A stretch of DNA of 7,184 nucleotides from Bacteroidota bacterium (GTDB taxonomy: Bacteria; Bacteroidota; Kryptoniia; Kryptoniales; JAKASW01), in the NCBI GenBank assembly GCA_021796055.1, contig JAJYOS010000329.1, positions 1 to 7,184 of the forward strand, read 5' to 3'. The position numbers were made by a program, and so were the translations under genes. The notes under the pieces were generated by a model. It saw nothing but the letters and a program-made list of their open reading frames with translations, ran no database searches and was not told the origin of the DNA. Of this stretch, positions 1-7,039 are shown piece by piece (the first letter of the stretch is position 1; each line of letters starts with the position of its first letter).

Positions 1-1939
1 GGAGCGCCGCGTCTTCAAAATTAATTACGAGCGCGATCTCAATCCCGACCAGCTCCAAGTCGTGCGGACCATCGATAGCCCGGTTCTTGTGATAGCGGGG
101 GCGGGGACCGGCAAGACGAAGACGCTGATATACCGTGTGGCTTATCTTGTCGAACTGGGGGGCAACCCGCGGTCGATACTCCTTCTCACTTTCACGAGAA
201 AAGCGGCCGACGAGATGCTCAAGAGAGCCGGGGCTCTGCTGAAATCCGCATCCACCGAGCAGGTTGGCGGCGGCACGTTCCATTCGTTCGCCAACATGAC
301 CCTCAGGCATTACGCTAAAGTGCTTGGCTACGGAGAGCAGTTCACTATCCTCGATAATTCCGATGCCGCCGATGTGGTGAACCTCCTGAGGACAAGGTTG
401 AGACCTGAGAAGAAAGCGCAGAGATTCCCGAAGAAGGAGACGCTCGTCGACATCTACAGCAAGTCCGAAAACACGCTCACCAAAGTGGAAGAAATCATCT
501 TCAAAGAATACCCTCGATTCATCGAACAGGTTGACGATATTCTCAGGCTGAAAAAGCAGTTCGACGATTATAAGCGAAGATACAACCTCATGGACTATGA
601 CGATCTGCTGAAGAATCTGAAGGACCTTCTCGCTCAAAACGAATCGGTGCGCAAGACGATCGCGGGGAATTTCAGTTATATAATGGTGGACGAGTTCCAG
701 GACACGAACAAGGTTCAGGGAGAGATAGTGAGGCTGCTCGGAATGGATAAGCAGAACGTGATGGTTGTGGGAGACGACGCGCAAAGCATTTACTCTTTCC
801 GCGGGGCGAATTTCCGGAATATTTTCGACTTTCCTTCTTACTTCCCGGCCTGCAAAATCATCAAGCTTACCGAGAATTACCGTTCGACGCAGGGAATCCT
901 GAACTTCACTAACAAAGTGATAGATGCCGCGAAGGAAAAATACGAGAAGGAGCTCTTTACCCGGAAGAAATCCGGGGACAAGCCCGCCATCGTCGCCGCC
1001 GAAACCGAAAATGTCCAGTCGAAATTCGTCGTGCAGAGAATACTCGAGTTGCGCGAAGCGGGGATAACGTTGAACGATATAGCCGTCCTCTTTCGTTCAT
1101 CCTATTTATCGTTCGATCTCGAAATCGAACTTACGAGGGCGAATATCCCCTACGTGAAATTCGGAGGGATGAAGCTCGTCGAGGCTGCCCACATCAAGGA
1201 TGTAATCGCGTTTCTGAGGGTTATTGAAAATCCGCAGGACGCGGTAGGATGGCACCGCATTTTACTTCTACACCCGGGGGTGGGGCCCCGCATCGCGGAG
1301 AGGGTGATCGACCGGCTCACGCACGCGGGCGACGGAGGCGGGGAAACAGGGGAATTACCTGAGAGTGATATCCCTTCAACCGCAGGCGAGCTCGTCGGTT
1401 TCATCTCTGAGGAGGGCCGTAAAGTCGCACAGCCTATTGAAAAGGTGGAGTCGGTCCTCCGTTACTACGCGCCGTTGATGCAGAGCAAGTACGACGATTA
1501 CCCGAAGCGCGAGAAGGATCTCGAGATGTTCGCGTCGATCGCCGAGCGTTACAAATCGCTGCAGAATTTTCTCTCGGACCTGGCACTCGAGCCCCCCACC
1601 GAAAGCGTCGTCGATCTCGGCGAAAAGGACAAGAAGGAGGAGCAAATAACCATTTCAACAATACATTCCGCGAAAGGGTTGGAGTGGAACAGCGTATTCG
1701 TCATCTGGGCGCTTGACGGAAAATTCCCGTCAATGTACGCGACGGATGACGATGAAGCCCTGGAAGAAGAGAGAAGATTGATGTATGTCGCCTGCACCAG
1801 GGCGAAGGATAATCTTTATGTCACTTATCCGATGAACGTCTACGACAGGGAAAGCGGAAGAATCTTCACGAAACCAAGCCGGTTCATCGACGTCGTACCC
1901 GCCGAGTTTTACGAGAAATGGAATCTTGACTTCGAGTAG
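1..1939 (+). CDS. UvrD/Rep/PcrA-type superfamily 1A ATP-dependent DNA helicase (5'-partial)
   Basis: This is a 3'-5' DNA helicase of the UvrD/Rep/PcrA family, which unwinds DNA in repair and replication restart. The frame is open from base 2, so the true start lies left of the window. The GTG at 62 is not the start, because the 20 codons before it encode LNPDQLQVV, the family's Q motif. Counting residues from the codon at base 2, one sees Walker A GAGTGKT (33-39), motif Ia TFTRKAADEM (63-72), motif Ic GTFHSF (91-96), Walker B DEFQDTN (230-236), motif III GDDAQSIYSFRGA (257-269), motif IV ENYRST (291-296), motif V TIHSAKGLEW (553-562) and motif VI RRLMYVACTRAK (591-602). A 2B-type HhH-like segment, HPGVGPRIAERV, lies near 424-435. 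All catalytic residues are present. The protein ends about 43 residues after motif VI, so the C-terminal extension of PcrA/UvrD is missing. It may be a Rep-like or shorter FCB paralogue, so no gene symbol is assigned. Confidence 0.95.
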   Translation, partial: ERRVFKINYERDLNPDQLQVVRTIDSPVLVIAGAGTGKTKTLIYRVAYLVELGGNPRSILLLTFTRKAADEMLKRAGALLKSASTEQVGGGTFHSFANMTLRHYAKVLGYGEQFTILDNSDAADVVNLLRTRLRPEKKAQRFPKKETLVDIYSKSENTLTKVEEIIFKEYPRFIEQVDDILRLKKQFDDYKRRYNLMDYDDLLKNLKDLLAQNESVRKTIAGNFSYIMVDEFQDTNKVQGEIVRLLGMDKQNVMVVGDDAQSIYSFRGANFRNIFDFPSYFPACKIIKLTENYRSTQGILNFTNKVIDAAKEKYEKELFTRKKSGDKPAIVAAETENVQSKFVVQRILELREAGITLNDIAVLFRSSYLSFDLEIELTRANIPYVKFGGMKLVEAAHIKDVIAFLRVIENPQDAVGWHRILLLHPGVGPRIAERVIDRLTHAGDGGGETGELPESDIPSTAGELVGFISEEGRKVAQPIEKVESVLRYYAPLMQSKYDDYPKREKDLEMFASIAERYKSLQNFLSDLALEPPTESVVDLGEKDKKEEQITISTIHSAKGLEWNSVFVIWALDGKFPSMYATDDDEALEEERRLMYVACTRAKDNLYVTYPMNVYDRESGRIFTKPSRFIDVVPAEFYEKWNLDFE

Positions 1940-1959
1940 AATCCGGGGAATCACAAGGT

Positions 1960-1997
1960 AAAAAAAGTCCTGCCCCTCATTAAGAAGAACAGGACTT
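1960..1997 (-). terminator. Intrinsic terminator of the GH74 gene
   Basis: Read on the minus strand, an 8-bp perfect stem (AAGTCCTG at 1997-1990 with CAGGACTT at 1972-1965) encloses a 17-nt loop and runs into seven T residues (1966-1960). It begins 28 nt after the hydrolase stop codon. On the plus strand the stem is not followed by a T run, so it would be a poor terminator for the helicase, although the hairpin could still protect that mRNA's 3' end. Confidence 0.8.
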
Positions 1998-2025
1998 ATG
2001 CTTCTCCCTTGGTAGAATGTCTTTG

Positions 2026-4806
2026 CTACTTAATCAGGATCATGCTTCTTACCGCGACGAAGCTCCGTCCGTCGGTTGCGCTCGCGTGTATCCTGTAGAA
2101 ATAAACCCCGCTTGCGTATCGAGAGGCGTTGAAGTCTACCTTGTACACTCCGGCGTTCTGCTGACCGTCGACAAATGTCGCGACTTCCCGGCCGAGCACA
2201 TCGTACACTTTCAAAGTCACATAGCTATTAGCTGATAGCTCATAGCTAATAGCTGTCGTCGGATTGAACGGATTCGGATAATTCTGAGATAAACTAAACG
2301 TTTTCGGTACGCCGGCGGAACCAGCCTTAACGTCTGTCACTATGGAAGCGGTATACAGAGTCAGGCTGTTCGATGTCGCAGTGGTGTCCCATCCGTTAGT
2401 AACGTACCCGGTCAGTGTATAATAGCTGGCTTTCTGTACGTTGCCGACTGGGAATTCATCCGTCGTGCCGGTGCTTGTGAATGTCGTATCGACACCTGGA
2501 CCGAAAAAGTGAAGTATGTATGTCAGTGGATTGCCCTGTGGGTCGGACGACGGCGTCCATGAGACGCTGATTTTCTGATAGAAATGGGAGATACTGTCCA
2601 ATGGAGATGATACGAAAGTATAAGTCGCCGGATTTGCGGTCGTGTCGCTGTTAGCGGGTTCGCCATATGAGACACCGCGCCCTTCGGCGGAAATGTAGCA
2701 CCTTCCGTAAACTCTCGGATCACCGGCAATTTGGTGAAGGTAGCCGAACTGATGGTTATCGTCGTTGATTCTTGCCCAGGTTGAACCTGAGTCGGTCGAC
2801 TGGAAGATTCCAAGCTGTCCGCCGACCGTGCCCCACAAATAAATGGCGGGGTAGCCTCCTCGTGTTGCGGACTTTCCGAATCCCATAAGGTAAGCCGCCG
2901 AGACGCTGCTGACTTGCGTCGGACCGGTGCCCGAATTTATTAAGTAATGATACAAACCAGCGGCGTCGCCACATATCCACAAATCGCCCTCGTGTCCCGG
3001 CACGGCAGCCAATTGATCCCAGCTTCCCACTCCTGAAATGCCGCTCAGTGCCTTGCCGAATGTCCGGCCACCGTCCGTGGATCTCCAAAGCTCGCCGTAA
3101 TATGCTATATACGCGTAGAATATGTTCGGGTTAACCCCGTCTGCGACCGGTGTCATCGTGGGTGTGCTCTGGATTCCTCCGGCGCATTTGGTCCACGTCA
3201 TCCCGTTGTCCGTTGAATAGGACATCGTGGCACCGTTCGGCGCCCAAACCAAGTTCCTGCCGTCGGCTGAGATGGCGATTGACCAGGTTCCCCCCGCCGT
3301 TGTGCCGCTCGGAAACGAGGCACCGCGGCTGCCTCTGAAATCCCTCCAGGTGTTTCCACCGTCAGTCGAGTACGAGCCGAATGGGGACGCGTTGAATGCC
3401 TTCACGATCTTCGACGGCACGTCCGCCGCAAAAGCTATCGACAGTGTAGTTCCCTTCGGAGGGTTGTATCGTCCCCGTGGAGGGGATACATCCAGGCTGT
3501 CGTTCCGGAATCCATCATAGTCTCCCATTGCGGACATCACATTCGTGAACGGCGGACTTATTATCTGCATTGGGACAGTCTCTTCTAAATTCTGGTCTTT
3601 GAAATACCATGTAGGAGTCGAAGCAAAGAGATTGTCGCATGCCCAGATTCCGAAACCGGTTCCGAACATCGCCTTGCTGGAATCGAACGGATCCATGGCG
3701 ACGCTCGCGAGCCAGTGAGGGTTCACCGTTGAAGTGTATGGAGCAAGGCTGTGGTCGAGTGTCGCCCCAACAAGGCGACCCTGCCACGTGGAGCCGCCGT
3801 TCGTCGTCAGGTAAACTTCGTCCATGGGCGACCAGCGGTCAAGCGTGCTGACGACCAGGATGTTTGGATTTTTTGGATAGAGTGATATTCCGCTGAAACC
3901 GTAAGAGCCCGAGGAAGGTGAGATGTTGGTCCAGACGCCGTTTGAAGTGTTGTATTTCCATACCGAACCCGCGGTGGCGCTGTTCGGTCCCTGGTAATTC
4001 GCGAATGTCGTGTAGAGAAGGGAATCGGCTATCACAGCCCTGATGGCCATTACGCCCGTTGGTTGGCCTGCGACAACATTCCAGGTTATGCCGCCGTCTG
4101 TTGTTTCGTAGAGACTTTGTCCCGCGGTATTCACAACCCCGGCAAAAACGCGCTGTGTGGCAGTGCCCGCGGTGCCGCTCGACTTATCGAATAACACGAA
4201 GTTCAAATTGGTGGGGACGAATGACGACACTTTGGACCAGTGCGCGGCGTAATCCGTGGACATCCACAATCCGTTGACGGTTGTCCCCATAAAGAGAATC
4301 GAATCCGCGTTGGGGTCGACCTGAAGTCTTTCTCCCGCGCCGCGACCATCTTCGTTTCCTCCCACCTTAACCGAAAGGCTGTCGATGGTCCACGAGGCTC
4401 CTTTGTCAGTTGAAGCAAGCACCGCACCTGTACCGGCCCAGCTCTGCGTGTATTTTCCGCACTGCATATAAATCCGGTTCGTGTCGTTCGGGTCGAGCGC
4501 GATAGAGAGAATTCCCATGAAATCGGAATTATTTCTGGTCATCATGTCGGTCAGCGGAATCCACGCATTGGCGGAATCACTCCACCTGTAAGCGCCGCCG
4601 ATATCTGTGCGCGCATACACGAGGTTCTGAGCCGTCTGGCTGTAAACGATCCCCGTGACAAACCCACCTCCACCGTCTATCACGCTCTTCCAGATATATG
4701 AGTTCGTCTGAGCGCTGGCGTCAGCAACATACAAGAATATGCCGAGAGAGAGTGACACAAACATAAGTCGTCTCATCTTGGGCGCAAACCGTTTCATAGA
4801 TTTCAT
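2026..4806 (-). CDS. Secreted GH74 xyloglucanase-type glycoside hydrolase with Fn3-like module and T9SS sorting domain
   Basis: The 926-aa product is a predicted extracellular endo-xyloglucanase or related beta-glucanase of glycoside hydrolase family 74. Residues 1-32 form a signal peptide (basic start, hydrophobic core, AxA cleavage site at 30-32). Residues about 38-715 match the GH74 double beta-propeller: GGGGFVTGI (45-53), ARTDIGGAYRW (65-75), GGNEDGRGAGERL (149-161) and MGDYDGFRND (427-436). D68 and D429 occupy the mirrored positions expected for the two catalytic aspartates. Eight Asp-box motifs of the S/T-T-D/N-x-G-x-T-W type occur near 131, 183, 234, 333, 479, 530, 575 and 669. A Fn3-like module follows (about 727-822). 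Residues about 836-926 are a type A T9SS sorting domain (NYPNPFNP, VYDVLGREV, final SMILIK), so the enzyme is probably exported and anchored or released at the cell surface. The start is fixed by an AGGAGG box 6 nt upstream. It has its own promoter and terminator. Exact substrate is inferred from the family. Confidence 0.92.
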   Translation of the reverse strand: MKSMKRFAPKMRRLMFVSLSLGIFLYVADASAQTNSYIWKSVIDGGGGFVTGIVYSQTAQNLVYARTDIGGAYRWSDSANAWIPLTDMMTRNNSDFMGILSIALDPNDTNRIYMQCGKYTQSWAGTGAVLASTDKGASWTIDSLSVKVGGNEDGRGAGERLQVDPNADSILFMGTTVNGLWMSTDYAAHWSKVSSFVPTNLNFVLFDKSSGTAGTATQRVFAGVVNTAGQSLYETTDGGITWNVVAGQPTGVMAIRAVIADSLLYTTFANYQGPNSATAGSVWKYNTSNGVWTNISPSSGSYGFSGISLYPKNPNILVVSTLDRWSPMDEVYLTTNGGSTWQGRLVGATLDHSLAPYTSTVNPHWLASVAMDPFDSSKAMFGTGFGIWACDNLFASTPTWYFKDQNLEETVPMQIISPPFTNVMSAMGDYDGFRNDSLDVSPPRGRYNPPKGTTLSIAFAADVPSKIVKAFNASPFGSYSTDGGNTWRDFRGSRGASFPSGTTAGGTWSIAISADGRNLVWAPNGATMSYSTDNGMTWTKCAGGIQSTPTMTPVADGVNPNIFYAYIAYYGELWRSTDGGRTFGKALSGISGVGSWDQLAAVPGHEGDLWICGDAAGLYHYLINSGTGPTQVSSVSAAYLMGFGKSATRGGYPAIYLWGTVGGQLGIFQSTDSGSTWARINDDNHQFGYLHQIAGDPRVYGRCYISAEGRGVSYGEPANSDTTANPATYTFVSSPLDSISHFYQKISVSWTPSSDPQGNPLTYILHFFGPGVDTTFTSTGTTDEFPVGNVQKASYYTLTGYVTNGWDTTATSNSLTLYTASIVTDVKAGSAGVPKTFSLSQNYPNPFNPTTAISYELSANSYVTLKVYDVLGREVATFVDGQQNAGVYKVDFNASRYASGVYFYRIHASATDGRSFVAVRSMILIK
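2220..2254 (-). repeat. Five tandem copies of a 7-bp unit (AGCTATN) inside the T9SS sorting-domain coding sequence
   Basis: On the minus strand five 7-bp units follow one another without gaps: AGCTATT, AGCTATG, AGCTATC, AGCTAAT and AGCTATG. They encode residues about 852-862 (AISYELSANSY) of the hydrolase. Because 7 is not a multiple of 3, the unit is read in all three frames in turn. The same stretch contains an 11-bp inverted repeat, AGCTATTAGCT (2223-2233) with AGCTAATAGCT (2244-2254), around a 10-nt loop. Confidence 0.85.
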
Positions 4807-5032
4807 AGAAACCCTCCTGGCTGCGGTTGATGGTCGAAATGCATTTAGTTACTTCCCGTCCAAGTTTAACGAACCGCCGGCAAGCTTCGAGAGGTCTTGG
4901 GGTAGATCCGTTCATACCCCGGCTCATTCGGGCGAATTATCTGGTTCGAGTTCCGCGCCATTGTGATCGCGAGAGCTCCTCTATTGAAACGTCCCCGCCA
5001 GTTCGCATCGTTACCGCTGACATTGCGGAAAA
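4807..5032 (-). other. Long untranslated leader of the GH74 gene, function unknown
   Basis: If the promoter at 5033-5061 is used, transcription would start near 5026 and leave about 220 nt before the hydrolase ATG. The leader contains a hairpin (GGGGTA at 4920-4915 with TACCCC at 4904-4899, 10-nt loop, minus strand), a short self-complementary CGCG pair around 4968-4954, and a 31-codon open frame (4866-4961) with an AGAGGAG box 14 nt upstream. No known riboswitch class was recognised. The stretch 4807-5179 otherwise holds no recognisable gene. Confidence 0.4.
4813..4818 (-). promoter_or_regulatory. Strong ribosome binding site of the GH74 gene
   Basis: A perfect AGGAGG on the minus strand lies 6 nt before the ATG at 4806. 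It decides the start over the in-frame ATG three codons further in. Confidence 0.85.
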
Positions 5033-5061
5033 AATTTAAAACATCAGCTTTGGATAGTCAA
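5033..5061 (-). promoter_or_regulatory. Candidate sigma70-type promoter of the GH74 gene
   Basis: On the minus strand TTGACT (5061-5056, 5 of 6 to the -35 consensus) is separated by exactly 17 nt from TAAATT (5038-5033, 4 of 6 to the -10 consensus), with an AT-rich tract across the -10. It lies after the end of the upstream DMT gene, where no terminator was seen. The hydrolase can therefore be transcribed independently, with possible read-through from the UbiA/DMT operon. Confidence 0.55.
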
Positions 5062-5179
5062 GCCTGCCGACCTGCGTTCGCCTCACTCTTATCGTAGACT
5101 TTCTCGCCCGCTATGTAATTCGGCCCAACTAAAGGTATGCGGAATCGCCCGACATGATCAACAACTAGGCGCGTTCCCG

Positions 5180-6031
5180 CTATCTGTCTAGTAGCTCGGA
5201 GGCGAGCAGACCCGCGATTATGAGCGCGCCGCCGAAGACTCCGACCCACCCGACGAACTCGCCGAACGCGAAGTAAGCGATGACGTTGGCGAGCACCGGC
5301 TCCATCGAGAATATTATAGCTGCCCTTACCGGAGTTGTGTCTCTTTGATATTTAGTCTGAAGATATGTCGCGAAGACCGTTGCCAGGATGGAAGTGTACA
5401 ACAGAGCCCACATAAAACCTGCTGTAAAGTGGACATGCATCGTCTCTACGAGAGGCGCCACGGTGATTGAAAGCATGCCGGTCGCAGCGAGCTGCAGGAG
5501 GGTAAGCTTGGACACGTCGTGTTTTTTTGAGAAGATGTCCAGGTAAACGATGTAGATTGCGTAAGAAATTGCACAGAAAAGGGTAAGGATATCTCCGATA
5601 TTGAAACCCTGCCCGCCCGGGGAAGTAAGGAGGTACAGCCCGACGGCAACAAGCGCGACCCCGATCATATTTCCTCTTCCTGGCAGACGCTTCTCGATGA
5701 CGGCTTGCGCTATGGGCGTGAAAGCCACAAGCAGCCCCGTGATAAAGGCGGATTTCGAGGCCGTTGTGTACTGGAGGCCGACGGTCTGAAAGGCGAAGCC
5801 GACCATGAGAAGAAGACCCAGGAAGAGGCCGCCCACGAGTGTCGCCCTGTCCATCGAGAAATAGTTCTTCCGGTAAATCAGAGGAAACACCAGCGACGCG
5901 ATCCCGAACCTCAGGGCGAGGAACGTAAGCGGGGAGGCGTCGTTCAGGGCGAACTTCACTACCGCGAATGTGCCACCCCAAATGAGTGTGATTGAAAGGA
6001 GAATTAGCTCGGCTTTACTGGAGCGGGACAT
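5180..6031 (-). CDS. EamA-family (DMT superfamily) 10-TM transporter
   Basis: The 283-aa integral membrane protein of the drug/metabolite transporter superfamily is the usual length for the family. Two EamA repeats are visible (about 7-137 and 146-279), each with five hydrophobic segments. The first opens with the typical LIWGGTFAVVKFAL stretch (16-29) and carries the FTPIAQAVIEKRLPG segment (104-118). The second has the matching FSMEPVLANVIAYFAFGE segment (241-258). Such proteins usually export amino acids, nucleotides or other small metabolites across the inner membrane, and substrate cannot be read from sequence. Its ATG lies 17 nt inside the end of the upstream UbiA gene and has no clear Shine-Dalgarno box, so translation is probably coupled to UbiA. 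The next in-frame ATG (residue 60) would remove two TM segments, so this start is kept. No terminator is seen after the gene. Confidence 0.9.
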   Translation of the reverse strand: MSRSSKAELILLSITLIWGGTFAVVKFALNDASPLTFLALRFGIASLVFPLIYRKNYFSMDRATLVGGLFLGLLLMVGFAFQTVGLQYTTASKSAFITGLLVAFTPIAQAVIEKRLPGRGNMIGVALVAVGLYLLTSPGGQGFNIGDILTLFCAISYAIYIVYLDIFSKKHDVSKLTLLQLAATGMLSITVAPLVETMHVHFTAGFMWALLYTSILATVFATYLQTKYQRDTTPVRAAIIFSMEPVLANVIAYFAFGEFVGWVGVFGGALIIAGLLASELLDR

Positions 6032-6941
6032 GTGCCGAGAGAAGTTGTATCAATTCCTGCTTGTAGAGGATCGCGACCACTGACACGAGATATAATACGG
6101 TGTTAATCACCATTGCCTTGTCGGTAAGGAGGGCCTTTGCCGGATTCTCGCCGAGTCCCATTTTGTGAACGAGGTACAGGTACCTGAAAATACCGTACGT
6201 CACGAACACGGTCGTGAAAATCAGCGCCTCTGTGTGAAACGCCTGGACTGTCCTTTCAGACACTGTATATAGAGCGTAGGTTATAATGACGCTCGCCGCC
6301 GATACCGAGAGAATCTGGTCGATAAGGCTCAGGTCATAATCCGAAAGCACCTTTCTCGTCGTTTCATCGGCACTCCTGCTGACAAGTACGAACTCGCTTC
6401 TGCGCTTTGCCACGCCGAGGAATATTGAAATGAACAGCGTCGTCATGATGAGCCAGCTGGATACTTTAACGTCGATGGCGTAACCGCCGGCGAGAATCCT
6501 GAGTATGAATCCCAGTGCGATCACGAAAAGGTCTATAAGAACGATGCGCTTGAGTCTGAACGAATAAAAAAGGTTGATGCCGATGTATCCGGCTATTGCC
6601 AATCCGATAGTGACACGCGCGCCATCGAGCATGAGGAAAATTAACGAGGCCGCGAGAAGCAGCAGGGATAAACCCCACCCCTCGCTTACGCCGACATCGC
6701 CGGAGGCTATCGGCCGTTCTCTCTTCAGCGGATGCAATTTGTCGAAATCGCGATCTGCTATGTCGTTTACCACGTAAACCGCAGAGGCGGCAAGGCAGAA
6801 GGCGGCAAAAGTAAACAGCGCCTCGGAAAACAGTCTTAGATCGAGGAGGTTCTTGGAAAAAATCAGCGGCACGAACACAAATCCGTTCTTGACCCATTGA
6901 TAGGGTCTCATCAGTCTCAGGTAATTTGAAAGCCGCTTCAT
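6015..6941 (-). CDS. UbiA-family prenyltransferase, decaprenyl-phosphate phosphoribosyltransferase-like
   Basis: The 308-aa polytopic membrane protein belongs to the UbiA superfamily and most resembles the branch that transfers 5-phosphoribose from PRPP to polyprenyl phosphate (DPPR synthase type). Visible features are RPYQWVKNGFVFVPL near the N-terminus (12-26), the Asp-rich motif NDIADRDFD (59-67, with N59, D60, D63 and D67), KRERPIASG (73-81), YSFRLKRIVLIDLFVIALGF (126-145), the basic loop AKRRSEF (178-184) and a C-terminal YGIFRYLYLVHK (249-260). About eight to nine hydrophobic segments separate these. The quinone-type second DxxxD motif of UbiA and MenA is not evident, which favours the phosphoribosyl branch. 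It is the first gene of a two-gene operon. No strong ribosome site precedes the ATG. An in-frame ATG at residue 11 sits just before the RPYQW motif, but homologues normally carry some residues ahead of it. No arabinan pathway genes are visible here, so the end product is unknown. Confidence 0.82.
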   Translation of the reverse strand: MKRLSNYLRLMRPYQWVKNGFVFVPLIFSKNLLDLRLFSEALFTFAAFCLAASAVYVVNDIADRDFDKLHPLKRERPIASGDVGVSEGWGLSLLLLAASLIFLMLDGARVTIGLAIAGYIGINLFYSFRLKRIVLIDLFVIALGFILRILAGGYAIDVKVSSWLIMTTLFISIFLGVAKRRSEFVLVSRSADETTRKVLSDYDLSLIDQILSVSAASVIITYALYTVSERTVQAFHTEALIFTTVFVTYGIFRYLYLVHKMGLGENPAKALLTDKAMVINTVLYLVSVVAILYKQELIQLLSAHVPLQ

Positions 6942-6971
6942 TCGATCGACATGTTTGATCTAAGTGATGTC

Positions 6972-7001
6972 AATTTAGTTAAAGCCATCGATGTGAAACA
7001 A
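6972..7001 (-). promoter_or_regulatory. Weak candidate promoter of the UbiA/DMT operon
   Basis: On the minus strand TTGTTT (7001-6996) lies 18 nt before TAAATT (6977-6972), the same -10 hexamer as proposed for the hydrolase. A start near 6965 would give a leader of about 24 nt. The -35 match is poor (3 of 6), so this is only a candidate. Confidence 0.25.
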
Positions 7002-7039
7002 ATGAATTCTGTTCACAGCTGACCCTTGCTCAGCCGGCC

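Noticed and set aside
62..64. GTG as start codon of the helicase
   Set aside because: The upstream codons from base 2 are open and encode the conserved Q motif (LNPDQLQVV), so the gene begins outside the window.
2756..3088. 110-codon open frame on the minus strand inside the hydrolase gene
   Set aside because: It is a frame shadow of the GH74 coding sequence with no ribosome site or domain.
5014..5037. CCGC/GCGG hairpin followed by an A run near 5028
   Set aside because: On the minus strand the T run precedes the hairpin, and on the plus strand the run is A, so it cannot be an intrinsic terminator. It overlaps the proposed promoter.
5061..5179. Possible terminator after the DMT gene
   Set aside because: No stem followed by a T run could be found on the minus strand. 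Read-through or factor-dependent termination remains possible.
5107..5183. 8-bp direct repeat CCCGCTAT (5107-5114 and 5176-5183) near the end of the DMT gene
   Set aside because: It is too short to be an attachment site or target duplication, and no mobile-element gene lies between the copies.
5058..5249. 63-codon minus-strand frame overlapping the end of the DMT gene
   Set aside because: Its first third is a shadow of the DMT C-terminus, and the rest has no recognisable similarity. Its length is compatible with chance.
5352..5981. 209-codon open frame on the minus strand inside the DMT gene
   Set aside because: It is an alternate frame of the DMT transporter with an arginine/proline-rich composition and no recognisable domain. 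The overlapping frame shows clear EamA repeats.
6466..6897. 143-codon open frame on the minus strand inside the UbiA gene
   Set aside because: It is a frame shadow rich in Arg and Cys. The other frame carries the conserved UbiA motifs.
6968..6973. Perfect -35 hexamer TTGACA on the minus strand upstream of UbiA
   Set aside because: At 16-18 nt spacing no acceptable -10 is found (GTCGAT or similar), and the implied start would fall on the ATG.
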